64,000 nucleotides of DNA, taken from Nocardia grenadensis NBRC 108939. Its GTDB lineage: Bacteria > Actinomycetota > Actinomycetes > Mycobacteriales > Mycobacteriaceae. This document shows positions 54,690 through 63,115 of this stretch, in pieces (position 1 is the first letter of the stretch; every line of letters starts with the position of its first letter). Both the position numbers and the translations under genes were made by a program. The notes under the pieces are model-generated. The model saw only the letters and a program-made list of their open reading frames with translations. It was not told where the DNA came from and did not search any database. Location of the stretch: assembly GCF_001613445.1 (NCBI RefSeq), contig NZ_BDCJ01000006.1:124001-188000 (forward strand). The letters are read 5' to 3'.

Positions 54690-55157
54690 ATGGAACCCCG
54701 TGTGAATCTCGCAGAGAACAAGGTGACCGCGAGCTACGTCAAGAGGTTGGTCACCGCCGGCAAGGTGGTCGAGAACTCGGGTCTGCCCGCAGCCACCTAC
54801 GAACTGGTGAAGATCCGGGCGAGCCAGATCAACGGCTGCGCGGTGTGCCTGGATATGCACACCAAGGACGCTCTGCATGCCGGGGAAACCACACTGCGGA
54901 TCAACCTCATCGCCGCATGGCGGGAGGCCACCGTCTTCACCGAGGCCGAACGTGCCGCGCTCGAACTCACCGAAGCGGGTACCCGGCTGGCCGACGGCGG
55001 CGGGGTGAGTGAGCAGACCTGGCAGCGGGTGCGCAAGCACTACGGCGACGACCAGATCGGTGGGCTGCTCGTCGCCGTCGCCACCATCAACGCGTGGAAC
55101 CGGCTCAACGCCATCGCCCACTCCCCGGGCGGGAACTACGAGCCCGGCCAGTTCTGA
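54690..55157 (+). CDS. Carboxymuconolactone decarboxylase family protein (AhpD-like)
   Basis: The 155-residue protein has the AhpD-type redox signature INGCAVCLDMHTKDA (CxxC then His, about residues 47-62). Such proteins act as alkylhydroperoxidases or peroxidase partners, and are the most frequent target gene of ECF41 sigma factors. The ATG follows GAAAGGA. A promoter of ECF41 type precedes it. Confidence 0.9.
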   Translation: MEPRVNLAENKVTASYVKRLVTAGKVVENSGLPAATYELVKIRASQINGCAVCLDMHTKDALHAGETTLRINLIAAWREATVFTEAERAALELTEAGTRLADGGGVSEQTWQRVRKHYGDDQIGGLLVAVATINAWNRLNAIAHSPGGNYEPGQF

Positions 55158-55265
55158 ATAGACAGCGGGGCGAGATTGTGTCTAATATCACTTTCCGCCA
55201 TGCGATTCCGCCCCGCATCCATCCTCGTGGACAACCGCCTGGTACCGTCACCAATCGTGCAGCGC

Positions 55266-55328
55266 GTGTATTTCTGGTTTAGCAAGCCGGCCCGGGGTGG
55301 GTCGGTCTGCGGCTACCACGCGCGCTGA
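55266..55328 (+). CDS. aroR: Aromatic leader peptide of DAHP synthase (AroR-like)
   Basis: The 20-residue frame opens MYFWFSK, so Tyr, Phe, Trp and Phe codons stand together, and continues PARGGSVCGYHAR with one more Tyr. It lies 84 bases before the aroF start. Attenuation of aroF by a short aromatic leader is known in Corynebacterium glutamicum. The RNA after it can fold in two exclusive ways, fitting transcription attenuation. The GTG at 55266 has no good SD. Confidence 0.8.
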   Translation: MYFWFSKPARGGSVCGYHAR

Positions 55329-55361
55329 CCAGTTTCCCCGAGCCGGATGACGACCGGCTCG
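55287..55361 (+). promoter_or_regulatory. Alternative RNA structures of the aroF attenuator
   Basis: CGAGCCGG and CCGGCTCG (55339-55346 and 55354-55361) form an 8-bp terminator-like hairpin. The same left arm can instead pair with CCGGCCCGGGG inside the leader (55287-55297) with CCCCGAGCCGG (55336-55346), one mismatch. Ribosome stalling at the aromatic codons would decide. Confidence 0.6.
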
Positions 55362-55412
55362 ACGGGCGAATATTTCCGTGGGTCGGCCCGAACGAGAAGG
55401 ACACCACCCACG

Positions 55413-56504
55413 ATGACAACCGCAGTCGATATCGACGCACGCCATTCCGATCTGGACGATCAGCGGACCCTCAGTGTGAGCCCGCTGCGCTCGCCGGCCG
55501 AAGTGCGCCGGGTCCACGCCATCACCGACGAGCACGCCGCCACCGTGCGGGCCGGACGTAAGTCCACCGTCGAGGTGCTCAACGGGGTCGACGACCGCCT
55601 GATGGTGGTCGTCGGGCCGTGCTCGGTGCACGACCCGGTCGCCGCGCTCGATTACGCGCGGCGGCTGGCCGCCGCGTCGGCGGAACTCTCCGATCGGTTG
55701 CACCTGATCATGCGGGTCTACTTCGAGAAGCCGCGTACCACGCTGGGCTGGAAAGGGCTGATCAACGATCCGCATCTCAACGGCAGCTTCGATGTCAACA
55801 CCGGGCTGGGTATCGGCCGTCAGCTGCTGCTCGACATCACCGCGCTGGGCCTGCCGGTCGCCTGCGAGTTCCTCGATCCCATCACTCCGCAGTACATCTC
55901 GGATCTGGTCTCCTACGGCGCGATCGGCGCCCGTACCGCGGCCAGCCAGGTGCACCGGCAGCTGAGCAGCGCCCTGTCCATGCCGGTCGGGATCAAGAAC
56001 GGGACCGACGGCGATGTGCAGGTCGCCGTGGACGGGGTCCGGGCGGCCGCGGCCAGCCATGTGTTCCCCGGTACCGATCTCGACGGCCGGGCCGCGCTGA
56101 TCCAGACCGCGGGCAACGAGGACTGCCATGTGATCCTGCGCGGGGGATCCAACGGCACCAACTACGACGCGGCCTCGGTGGCCGACGCCTGCGCGCGGCT
56201 GGAGAAGTCCAAGCTGCCACAGCGGATCGTGGTCGACGCCAGCCACGGCAACAGCAACAAGGACCACCGGCGGCAGCCCGTCGTCGTCGCCGATATCGCC
56301 GAGCGGCTGGCCGCGGGTGAACCGGGTGTGGTCGGGGTGATGCTGGAGAGCTTCCTGGTCGAGGGCCGCCAAGACCTCACTCTGGGCCGGTCGGCCGATC
56401 TCACCTACGGCCAGTCCATCACCGACGCCTGCATGGACTGGGACACCACCGCCGCCCAGCTGAACCGGCTGGCCGACGCCGTCGCCCGGCGCCGCCGGCG
56501 TTGA
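55413..56504 (+). CDS. aroF: 3-deoxy-7-phosphoheptulonate (DAHP) synthase, class I
   Basis: The 363-residue TIM-barrel enzyme condenses PEP and erythrose 4-phosphate into DAHP, feeding chorismate to aromatic amino acids and to the salicylate synthase encoded nearby. Conserved motifs are GPCSVHD, GIKNGTDG, ILRGGSNGTNY and DASHGNSNKDH. It is of the AroF/AroG/AroH type, not the AroAII type. The ATG at 55413 has AGAAGG upstream. It is preceded by a leader peptide that should sense Phe/Tyr/Trp. Confidence 0.95.
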   Translation: MTTAVDIDARHSDLDDQRTLSVSPLRSPAEVRRVHAITDEHAATVRAGRKSTVEVLNGVDDRLMVVVGPCSVHDPVAALDYARRLAAASAELSDRLHLIMRVYFEKPRTTLGWKGLINDPHLNGSFDVNTGLGIGRQLLLDITALGLPVACEFLDPITPQYISDLVSYGAIGARTAASQVHRQLSSALSMPVGIKNGTDGDVQVAVDGVRAAAASHVFPGTDLDGRAALIQTAGNEDCHVILRGGSNGTNYDAASVADACARLEKSKLPQRIVVDASHGNSNKDHRRQPVVVADIAERLAAGEPGVVGVMLESFLVEGRQDLTLGRSADLTYGQSITDACMDWDTTAAQLNRLADAVARRRRR

Positions 56505-56600
56505 GGATCCGGTCGCTGCGCCGTACGGACCGGGAGTCCGCGGCGCGAGCGGCCGGGCCGGCGACCGTGCGTCTCCGGCAGCGACCACCCGACGGCCGGA

Positions 56601-57176
56601 TCAGACCCCGGCCGGCCAGCCGTCCGCCGGACCGGGCGGATCGGTGTTCAGCCGGGCGGCCATCCAATGGTCGCGACGACTCCCACGTAACACGCTGCCG
56701 AGCCGTGCCAGGCCCTCGTAACGGAAGCCCTGGGCGCGGACCGCGGCGGCGGATGCGTGATTACCGACGAAAGCCCGCCAATGGATACGGGCCAGGCCCA
56801 TCCCGTCCGGGTCGAAGCCGAAATCGCACGCCAGCGTGAGCGCCCGCGATATCAGGCCCTGGCGTCGGTACTCGGCGGCGAGCCAGTAACCGATCTCGGC
56901 GGAGCCGCTGTCCGGCGGCCGCACACCCAGGCCCACGGTCCCGATGAGGCGGCCGTGCTCGCCGAGCCGGATCGCCCAGCACGGACTGCCATCGGCCCAG
57001 CTCTCCGCCGACCTGGTGCGGACGAAGTGCTCGGCGTCGGCGTGGGCGTAGGGCACCGGGACGGTCACCCATTCGGCGATCGCCGGGTCCTGGCAGCATT
57101 CGACAATCGACTCGATATCGGACTCCACCGGCCGGCTCAGCCAGACGGTCCCGTCGGTCAGTGTGCGCTCCTTCAC
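56601..57176 (-). CDS. GNAT family N-acetyltransferase (RimJ-like)
   Basis: The 191-residue protein has a single GNAT fold; the acetyl-CoA site is in SAEIGYWLAAEYRRQGLISRAL (about residue 91), preceded by WAIRLGEHGRLIGTVGLGV. RimJ/RimL-type protein N-acetyltransferases have this pattern; the substrate is not known. The GTG at 57176 has no clear SD; an in-frame ATG at 57212 is an alternative. It is divergent from the sigma gene. Confidence 0.85.
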   Translation of the reverse strand: MKERTLTDGTVWLSRPVESDIESIVECCQDPAIAEWVTVPVPYAHADAEHFVRTRSAESWADGSPCWAIRLGEHGRLIGTVGLGVRPPDSGSAEIGYWLAAEYRRQGLISRALTLACDFGFDPDGMGLARIHWRAFVGNHASAAAVRAQGFRYEGLARLGSVLRGSRRDHWMAARLNTDPPGPADGWPAGV

Positions 57177-57267
57177 CCGTCGATGGTGGCAGCCGGCGAA
57201 GGTCTCCGGCATCCGATTTCTCGGGCCGGCGCGCCGGGGCGTTACTCGGCCGGGCGGCGGGGCTCCG

Positions 57268-57273
57268 TAGAAT
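57268..57273 (+). promoter_or_regulatory. -10 element of the ECF41 sigma gene
   Basis: TAGAAT ends seven bases before the GTG at 57281, giving a leaderless transcript from a housekeeping promoter rather than an ECF41-type one. Confidence 0.6.
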
Positions 57274-57280
57274 TCCCGCG

Positions 57281-58210
57281 GTGGTAGCCACACTTCTCGC
57301 CGACCTCTTCGAGTCCCATCGCGGACATCTGCTGGCGGTGGCCTACCGGCTGACCGGCAGTGTGGCCGATGCCGAGGACGCGGTGCAGGAGAGTTGGTTG
57401 CGGCTGGCCGGCACCTCGCAGTCGGAGATCGAGGATCTGCGCGCCTGGTTGACGACCGTGGTCTCCCGGCTCTGCCTGGACCGGTTGCGCAGCGCCGCGG
57501 TGCGCCGGGAAAGTTATGTGGGGCAGTGGCTTCCCGAACCGGTGGTGAGTCCGCTGACCGGTGTGCCGGGGCCGGATCCGCTCGCCGCGGTGGTGCTGCG
57601 CCAGGAGTTCCGGCTGGCCGCGCTGGTGGTGCTCGATCAGCTCACGCCGCCGCAACGCGTGGCCTTCGTCCTGCACGAAGGTCTGCAGGTGCCCTACGCC
57701 GAAATCGCGAACATCCTCGACATCACCCCGGACGCGACCCGCCAGCTGGCCGCCCGGGCGCGCAAGGTCGTACGCGAACAGACCCCGCCGGTCGCCGCCG
57801 ACACCGAGCACGAGGCCGCCGTGCAGAAACTCCTGGTGGCACTCGAAACCGGTGATGCCCGTGCGGTCGCGGCAGTGCTGCACCCCGACGCGAAGATGAT
57901 CGGCGATTCCGGCGGCACCACCCGGACCGCGCGCAATGTGATCCTGGGACCGGACAAGGTCGCCCGGCTGTTCCTCGGCCTCATCCGCCGCTACGGGCTG
58001 GACCGGCCGGGCGCCGGTCTCGGGGCCGAGGATATGGAGTTCGTCCGGGTCAACGGCCAGCTCGGCGTGCTGTTCCATGCTCGTCCGGGCGACGGCGACT
58101 ATCCGGGATTCCCGTCGCGGGTCATGGGATTCACCGTGGTGGACGGTGTGATCCAGAGTGCCTACGACCACGCCGATCCGGCGAAACTGCGCGGGGTCCG
58201 GTTGCGCTGA
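57281..58210 (+). CDS. ECF41-group RNA polymerase sigma factor (SigJ type)
   Basis: The 309-residue protein has sigma region 2 (SHRGHLLAVAYRLTGSVADAEDAVQE) and region 4 (about 100-160), then a SnoaL-like C-terminal domain of about 115 residues that takes the place of an anti-sigma factor. The ECF41 signatures WLPEP (about residue 83), DSGGT (family DGGG) and GPDKV (family NPDKV) are present. The GTG at 57281 follows TAGAAT directly. Likely target is the carboxymuconolactone decarboxylase-like gene 2.6 kb upstream. Confidence 0.92.
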   Translation: MVATLLADLFESHRGHLLAVAYRLTGSVADAEDAVQESWLRLAGTSQSEIEDLRAWLTTVVSRLCLDRLRSAAVRRESYVGQWLPEPVVSPLTGVPGPDPLAAVVLRQEFRLAALVVLDQLTPPQRVAFVLHEGLQVPYAEIANILDITPDATRQLAARARKVVREQTPPVAADTEHEAAVQKLLVALETGDARAVAAVLHPDAKMIGDSGGTTRTARNVILGPDKVARLFLGLIRRYGLDRPGAGLGAEDMEFVRVNGQLGVLFHARPGDGDYPGFPSRVMGFTVVDGVIQSAYDHADPAKLRGVRLR

Positions 58211-58219
58211 CTCGACCGT

Positions 58220-58864
58220 TCAGGCCGGCGCCGGACGGGTCCGGTCGGTGAGCAGCAGGGCTGCCATCGCCCCCAGCACCGAACCCATCACGAACCGCTG
58301 GACGCGTAACCACAGCGGCCGTCCGCTCAAGAACCCCGCGACGGTGCCGGCGGTGCACACGATGAGTGCGTTCACCACCAGCGCGACGCTGATCTGCACC
58401 GCACCGAGGCACAGACTCTGGGCCCATACCGGGCCCGCCCCGGGCGATACGAACTGCGGGATCAGCGCCAGGTACATGACGGCGATCTTCGGGTTCAGCA
58501 GATTGGTCACCAGCCCCATGGTGAAGAGCTTGCGGCCGGGATCCCGGGGGAGTGGTTCGGGGGTGAAAACCGAGACCGCGCCCGGCCGGATCGCCTGCCA
58601 GGCCAACCACAGCAGGTAGGCGGCCCCGGCCGCCTTCAACGCGGTGTACAGCGCCGGGACCAGGGCGAACACCGCGGTGATCCCGGTCGCGGCGGCAGTC
58701 AGGTAGACGCCGAAACCGGCGGCGACCCCGGTCAGCGAGATCATTCCGGCGCGCCGGCCCTGCGAAATAGTGCGGGAGACCAGGTACATCATGTTCGGGC
58801 CGGGGGTGAGCACCAGGCCGAGCGCGGCCACCGCCACCCCGGCCGCCGCCGCGAGTTCGATCAT
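58220..58864 (-). CDS. LysE/RhtB family amino-acid exporter
   Basis: The 214-residue membrane protein has about six helices and the family start GLVLTPGPNMMYLVSRTISQ with TNLLNPKIAVMYLALIPQF (about 122). Members export Lys, Arg, Thr or homoserine; the substrate is not predictable. Convergent with the sigma gene. Confidence 0.9.
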   Translation of the reverse strand: MIELAAAAGVAVAALGLVLTPGPNMMYLVSRTISQGRRAGMISLTGVAAGFGVYLTAAATGITAVFALVPALYTALKAAGAAYLLWLAWQAIRPGAVSVFTPEPLPRDPGRKLFTMGLVTNLLNPKIAVMYLALIPQFVSPGAGPVWAQSLCLGAVQISVALVVNALIVCTAGTVAGFLSGRPLWLRVQRFVMGSVLGAMAALLLTDRTRPAPA

Positions 58865-58943
58865 GGGTTCAATACTGGTTTGCCGGTCGGGCGGTGTCTC
58901 GGTCCAGTTCGCACCAAGTGGTTGTGCAAGACAGTGCCGCGGG

Positions 58944-59738
58944 TCAGGCTCCGGTCACGTTCACCGTTCCGAGATGGGTGAATTCGGCGGCGATCTGCGT
59001 ACTGGACTCGACGGGGACGGCATCGGTCATCCCGCCGGTCAGCACGATCCATCCGGCTTCGAGCGCCAGTCCGCGTTCGGCGAGCGCGTTCGCGGCGAGC
59101 GCGAGCGCCTGGGCCGGATGGCCCTGAACGGCCGCACCCGTCGCCGAATCGACCACAGTGCCGTCCACGCGCAGCACACATTCCTCGAGTGCGAGATCGA
59201 GGTCGGCCGGGCTCCGCTCGACCCCGCCGATGACGAATCGAGCCGAGGACGCGTTGTCGGCGAGGACATCGGGCAGGGTGAAGCGGAAATCGGTGAATCG
59301 GCTGTCGATCACTTCCAGGCCCGCGAAGACGGACCCGACGGCGGCCATCGCGGTGGCGGCGGTGACCCCGGGACCTTCGAGTCGTTCGCCGAGCACGAAG
59401 ACGATCTCCGGCTCCACCCGGGGGTGGATGAGCTCCCCGGTAGGAATCGGCGTACCGGCCTCGAGCACCATCGCGTCGGTCAACCATGCGGTCAGCGGCG
59501 AGCTGATCCCCATCCGCTGCTGCTTGGCCTGTGAGGTCAGCCCGAGTTTCACCCCGACGATCTTCTCGCCGGCCGCCACCTTGCGGGCGATCAACGCATC
59601 CTGCACCCGGTACGCGGTCGCCACGTCGAGACCGGGCCAGTCCTCGGTGACCGGCTTACGGTCGGTCCTGGTCCGCTCGGCGCGGAGCAGGACTTCGGCG
59701 GCGGTCTCGACATTCCACCCGGTGCTGTCTGTATTCAT
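58944..59738 (-). CDS. 2-keto-4-pentenoate hydratase / 4-oxalocrotonate decarboxylase family
   Basis: The 264-residue protein belongs to the fumarylacetoacetase-like family; metal-binding acid residues lie in HPRVEPEIVFVL (E-x-E) and KLGLTSQAKQQRMG is typical of the hydratase/decarboxylase subgroup of meta-cleavage pathways. It would process 2-oxopent-4-enoate or oxalocrotonate. The neighbouring tautomerase and IclR genes fit a role in aromatic or dienoate catabolism. A ring-cleavage dioxygenase is not in the window. Confidence 0.88.
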   Translation of the reverse strand: MNTDSTGWNVETAAEVLLRAERTRTDRKPVTEDWPGLDVATAYRVQDALIARKVAAGEKIVGVKLGLTSQAKQQRMGISSPLTAWLTDAMVLEAGTPIPTGELIHPRVEPEIVFVLGERLEGPGVTAATAMAAVGSVFAGLEVIDSRFTDFRFTLPDVLADNASSARFVIGGVERSPADLDLALEECVLRVDGTVVDSATGAAVQGHPAQALALAANALAERGLALEAGWIVLTGGMTDAVPVESSTQIAAEFTHLGTVNVTGA

Positions 59739-59800
59739 GCGGAGAAGAGTTCCTTTCCTGCGGTGATCCCGGCCTCGGGCTATCCCGCGTCGGGCTGTGG

Positions 59801-61075
59801 TCAGCGGGCGAGGTCGTCGGATGGCCCGAGGTTCCCGGTCTCCAGTTCACGCCCTCGGGTCTCGGGCAGGAAGAAGAAGACGATCGCGGCGGCGAGTAGG
59901 TAGAACAGGGCTGTACCCATCATCGCGGCGCCGACTCCGGCCGAATGCGCCATGAATCCGACCATGGCCGGGGCCAGTGCGCTGGCGGCGCGGCCCGCGT
60001 TGTAGATGAACCCCTGCGCGAAGGCTCTGATCTCGGTGGGGAAGAGTTCCGCGAAGGTGGGACCGAATCCGGAGTAGAAACCCGTGCCGAACAACGCCAT
60101 CACCGGGCCGAAAGCGAAAACGACGGCGGGAGCGGTCAGCGTGAGGAAGATCGGTATGCAGATCACGGCCGCGCCGAAGTAGACGATGAAGGCGTTCCGG
60201 CGGCCGATCCGGTCGGCGACGTAGCCGAAGGAGATGAATCCGGCCGCGGCCCCGATCTGCATGACGATGATCCAGGTGGTCGACGACAGCATGTTCATCC
60301 CGCGCCCGCCTTCCTCGACCGGTGAGGCGAGGTAATTCGGGATCCAGGTGAAAAGTCCCCAGTACCCGCACATGGCGGCGGCGGTGAACGAGAGGCAGAC
60401 CGCGACCGCTCTGGGTTGCTGCGTGAACAGCTGCCGCAGCGAGGCGAGAGCGCCGAGTCGGGTGCCCGCCTCGAGCCAGATCTTCGATTCCTTGGTCTCC
60501 CGCCGCACCCAGATGGCCAGCACCGCGGGGAAGACACCGATGAAGAACGCCCACCGCCACCCGAGCGTGGGTACGACGAGGAACGCGATCAATGCCGCGA
60601 GCCCGTACCCGGTGGCGAACGCACTCTGCACCCAGGCGAGGACCTTGCCCCGATGGCGCGCGGGCCAGGTCTCGGAGACGAGGGCGGTCCCCGCACCCCA
60701 TTCCCCGCCGACACCGAGTCCGACGATGACCCGCGCGGCCATGAGCGTTCCCATACCGGTCGAGAAGCCGCAGAGCATCGTCCCGATCGAATAACAGAGA
60801 ATGCTGGCGACCATGGCCTTGGTCCGGCCGAAACGATCGGCGATATAGCCGAAGATCATGCCGCCGAACGCGGATGCCAGCAGCGTGAAGGACGCGATCA
60901 TGCCCGCTGTGTCCCGGTCGCTTCCGAAATCCGAGATCACGTAGGTCAGGACCATCGAGAAGATGACGAGGTCCATGATGTCGAGCACCCATCCGAGGTA
61001 GGCACTCCAGAAAGCGCGCCACTGATCTTTGGTGGCTCCGCGGTACCACCGCGCTTCCGGGGCTGGTCCTGTCAC
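59801..61075 (-). CDS. MFS transporter of the aromatic-acid/H+ symporter type
   Basis: The 424-residue protein has 12 predicted helices and the MFS signatures GYIADRFGRTKA (helices 2-3) and ADRIGRRNAF; GGEWGAGTALVSE (helix 4) is as in aromatic acid transporters. It likely imports the substrate of the catabolic cluster. The GTG at 61075 has AAGGAG six bases upstream and is favoured over ATG 61081 and a GTG at 61108. The divergent cupin gene shares the regulatory region. Confidence 0.87.
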   Translation of the reverse strand: MTGPAPEARWYRGATKDQWRAFWSAYLGWVLDIMDLVIFSMVLTYVISDFGSDRDTAGMIASFTLLASAFGGMIFGYIADRFGRTKAMVASILCYSIGTMLCGFSTGMGTLMAARVIVGLGVGGEWGAGTALVSETWPARHRGKVLAWVQSAFATGYGLAALIAFLVVPTLGWRWAFFIGVFPAVLAIWVRRETKESKIWLEAGTRLGALASLRQLFTQQPRAVAVCLSFTAAAMCGYWGLFTWIPNYLASPVEEGGRGMNMLSSTTWIIVMQIGAAAGFISFGYVADRIGRRNAFIVYFGAAVICIPIFLTLTAPAVVFAFGPVMALFGTGFYSGFGPTFAELFPTEIRAFAQGFIYNAGRAASALAPAMVGFMAHSAGVGAAMMGTALFYLLAAAIVFFFLPETRGRELETGNLGPSDDLAR

Positions 61076-61110
61076 GGTCATCTCCTTCTGAGAACGCAAC
61101 CGCGCCACAT

Positions 61111-61127
61111 GTATCGATCAGCGAGAC
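61111..61127. promoter_or_regulatory. IclR-type operator, imperfect copy
   Basis: GTATCG, five bases, CGAGAC. It differs in one base from the perfect copy at 61204-61222 and lies near the MFS gene start. Confidence 0.5.
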
Positions 61128-61203
61128 TCGAATTCAGGCTGTCGTGACGTCGGCGTGGCGACGGTAACACGAAGTCCGGTACTGTTGCGACCATTGGTAC
61201 AAG

Positions 61204-61222
61204 CGTATCGATGAGCGATACG
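61204..61222. promoter_or_regulatory. IclR-type operator, perfect copy
   Basis: CGTATCG, spacer ATGAG, CGATACG is a perfect 7-bp dyad 29 bases upstream of the cupin ATG. With the second copy it can serve both divergent promoters, presumably bound by the IclR protein of the cluster. Confidence 0.6.
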
Positions 61223-61251
61223 AAGCTTGGATTTCGCGAAAGGGTTCCGCC

Positions 61252-61920
61252 ATGCCACACACGATGTTCCTATTCGAGGACCACCTGCCCGCCGGCACCA
61301 AGCCGGTCTACCTGCCTCGCGGAAACCGCTCGATCTACGTCGTATCCGGCGGACTCGATATCCACTCCGACGACTGCACCCGGTACCTGTCCGAAGGCTC
61401 CGCCCTCGTCGCCGAGGACGAACTGGCGCTGCACGCCACCGAGGTCGACTCCACGATCTGGCGATGGGAACTGGCCGGCGCGGACTCCGACGAGACAGCG
61501 CACACGCTGCGTTCGGCCCCCCAGGCATCCAGCGCGCTGAAGCTGGCCGCGAGCCTCGATATCGACGAGCGCTACACCTGGCTCATGCGGTGCGACACCG
61601 TGACCTTTCCGCCCGGAGGTACCGCCCTGACCCATCTGCACCAGGGCCCCGGGGTTCGCATCACCCTGTCGGGCGAGATCACCATCGAGACCGAGGGCAC
61701 GACGCAGGTGCACGGCCCGGGTTCGGCCTGGGCGGAGAAAGGAGTTGTCCCGGTTTTCGCGCCGACCACCGAGAAGGGTCCCACCGTCTTCGTCCGATGC
61801 TTCCTGCTGCCCAAACAGAACAAAGGCGCGAGCTCGATTCGTTTTGTCCATCCCGAAGACAACGAGAAGATCAACACCCAGAAGTACCGAGTCCTCATGG
61901 AAAGGGTGATCGTTGCCTGA
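61252..61920 (+). CDS. Cupin-domain protein, catabolic cluster
   Basis: The 222-residue protein contains a double cupin barrel; the metal-site histidines appear in ALTHLHQGPGVRITLSGEI (about residue 125). Resemblance to ureidoglycine aminohydrolase-type or other cupin enzymes is only general. It is the first gene of the cupin, IclR, tautomerase run, and its stop overlaps the IclR start. Confidence 0.75.
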   Translation: MPHTMFLFEDHLPAGTKPVYLPRGNRSIYVVSGGLDIHSDDCTRYLSEGSALVAEDELALHATEVDSTIWRWELAGADSDETAHTLRSAPQASSALKLAASLDIDERYTWLMRCDTVTFPPGGTALTHLHQGPGVRITLSGEITIETEGTTQVHGPGSAWAEKGVVPVFAPTTEKGPTVFVRCFLLPKQNKGASSIRFVHPEDNEKINTQKYRVLMERVIVA

Positions 61921-62761
61921 CAACGCGAACGAAGACGCGCTGCCCGAGCCGCCGGCGACCGGGCCCCGCGCGCCGGCCGTTCCCGCGTCGGACGCCCAGC
62001 CGACGCCGACCCTTCTTCCACTGCTGATCCTGGAGAAAGTGCTCGAACGCAGCGAGCCGTGGGGGGTGACGGCACTGGCCGCCGCGTTGGGTCTACCCAA
62101 AGCCCGTATCCACCGGCACCTCGGCAGCCTCCGGGACTCGGGTTTCCTCTCCCAGGATTCGGCAACGCGCGCCTACGAACCGGGGTGGCGTCTGCTGCTG
62201 CTCGGGCAGCGCATCGGCAAGCGGGCCGAGATACTCACTCTCGCGCGCCCCGTCATGACCCGGTTGCGTGACGAGATCGGCCAGACGATCGTGCTCTCGC
62301 AACTCACCGACCACGGCGTCACGGTCACCGAGGTCATACCCGGCGGGTCGCCGATCGATGTGATCTTGAGCCCGGGGACGCAATTCGGCTACAACAGCGT
62401 CGCGCAGGGGAAGGTGGCCCTGGCGTTCGGTTCCGCCGACCAGGTGCGCACCTGGTCGCGCCTCGCACCCGAATATCGCACGCCGAGTACGATCCTGGAT
62501 CCGGCGCAGTTCCGCGCACAGGTGGCGAACGCCCGCCGGCAGGGTTGGGCATCCGCCCCGGAGGAGACGTTCCGCGGAGTAAATGCCGTCGCGGCGCCGG
62601 TGTTCGCGCACGGCGGCGACCTGGTCTGCACCTTGGCGGTGATCGCTTCCATCCACTATCTGCCGGATCCGCCGGCCGACGCTGTGGTCGACGCGCTCAC
62701 GAGCGCCGCGCGGGCGTTGTCCGAGGAGCTCGGTCACCGGATTCGAGACCGCCGACCATGA
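61913..62761 (+). CDS. IclR-family transcriptional regulator
   Basis: The 282-residue protein has an N-terminal winged helix (about 34-95, GVTALAAALGLPKARIHRHLGSL) and a C-terminal effector-binding domain (about 100-275). IclR proteins often control aromatic degradation. The TTG at 61913 overlaps the cupin stop and has AAAGG upstream. A Pro-rich N-terminal extension precedes the HTH. It probably binds the GTATCG-type dyads. Confidence 0.9.
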   Translation: MPDNANEDALPEPPATGPRAPAVPASDAQPTPTLLPLLILEKVLERSEPWGVTALAAALGLPKARIHRHLGSLRDSGFLSQDSATRAYEPGWRLLLLGQRIGKRAEILTLARPVMTRLRDEIGQTIVLSQLTDHGVTVTEVIPGGSPIDVILSPGTQFGYNSVAQGKVALAFGSADQVRTWSRLAPEYRTPSTILDPAQFRAQVANARRQGWASAPEETFRGVNAVAAPVFAHGGDLVCTLAVIASIHYLPDPPADAVVDALTSAARALSEELGHRIRDRRP

Positions 62762-62780
62762 TCGTTCGAAGGAGAACCCC

Positions 62781-62966
62781 GTGCCGATAGTTCAGATCAC
62801 CCTCGTCGAGGGCCGGGCCGCGGAGAAAGTCGAGAATTGCATTCGTGAGGTGGCCAGAACCGTCGCCGAGACCTTGGAGGCGCCGATCGGGACGGTCCGC
62901 GTCGTGGTCCACGAGGTCGAGCCGAGCCGGTTCGCGGTCGGTGACACGTTGAAGAGCGATAGCTGA
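62781..62966 (+). CDS. 4-oxalocrotonate tautomerase family protein
   Basis: The 61-residue protein starts MP, so after methionine removal Pro1 is the catalytic base of this family; the length is as in 4-OT. It isomerises dienols in meta-cleavage catabolism and fits the hydratase in the same cluster. GTG start preceded by AAGGAG. Confidence 0.9.
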   Translation: MPIVQITLVEGRAAEKVENCIREVARTVAETLEAPIGTVRVVVHEVEPSRFAVGDTLKSDS

Positions 62967-63025
62967 GGCAACTCGCCTCCCGGGTCCCTTCAGGTCGGCT
63001 GTCGCAGCCGGATCGGCGGGCCGGA

Positions 63026-63053
63026 CGGGGCGTCGACCCGGCCGGTCGCCCCG
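63026..63053. terminator. Hairpin between the tautomerase and XPB genes
   Basis: CGGGGCG and CGCCCCG form a 7-bp stem with a further ACCGGCCGGT-like self-complementary loop region, likely ending the catabolic transcript. Confidence 0.45.
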
Positions 63054-63115
63054 CGCCGGCGCCCCTGTCGGTGGTTTCGGGGACAATGGGTCGGAGCCGA
63101 GGTGAGGAGGTGTCC

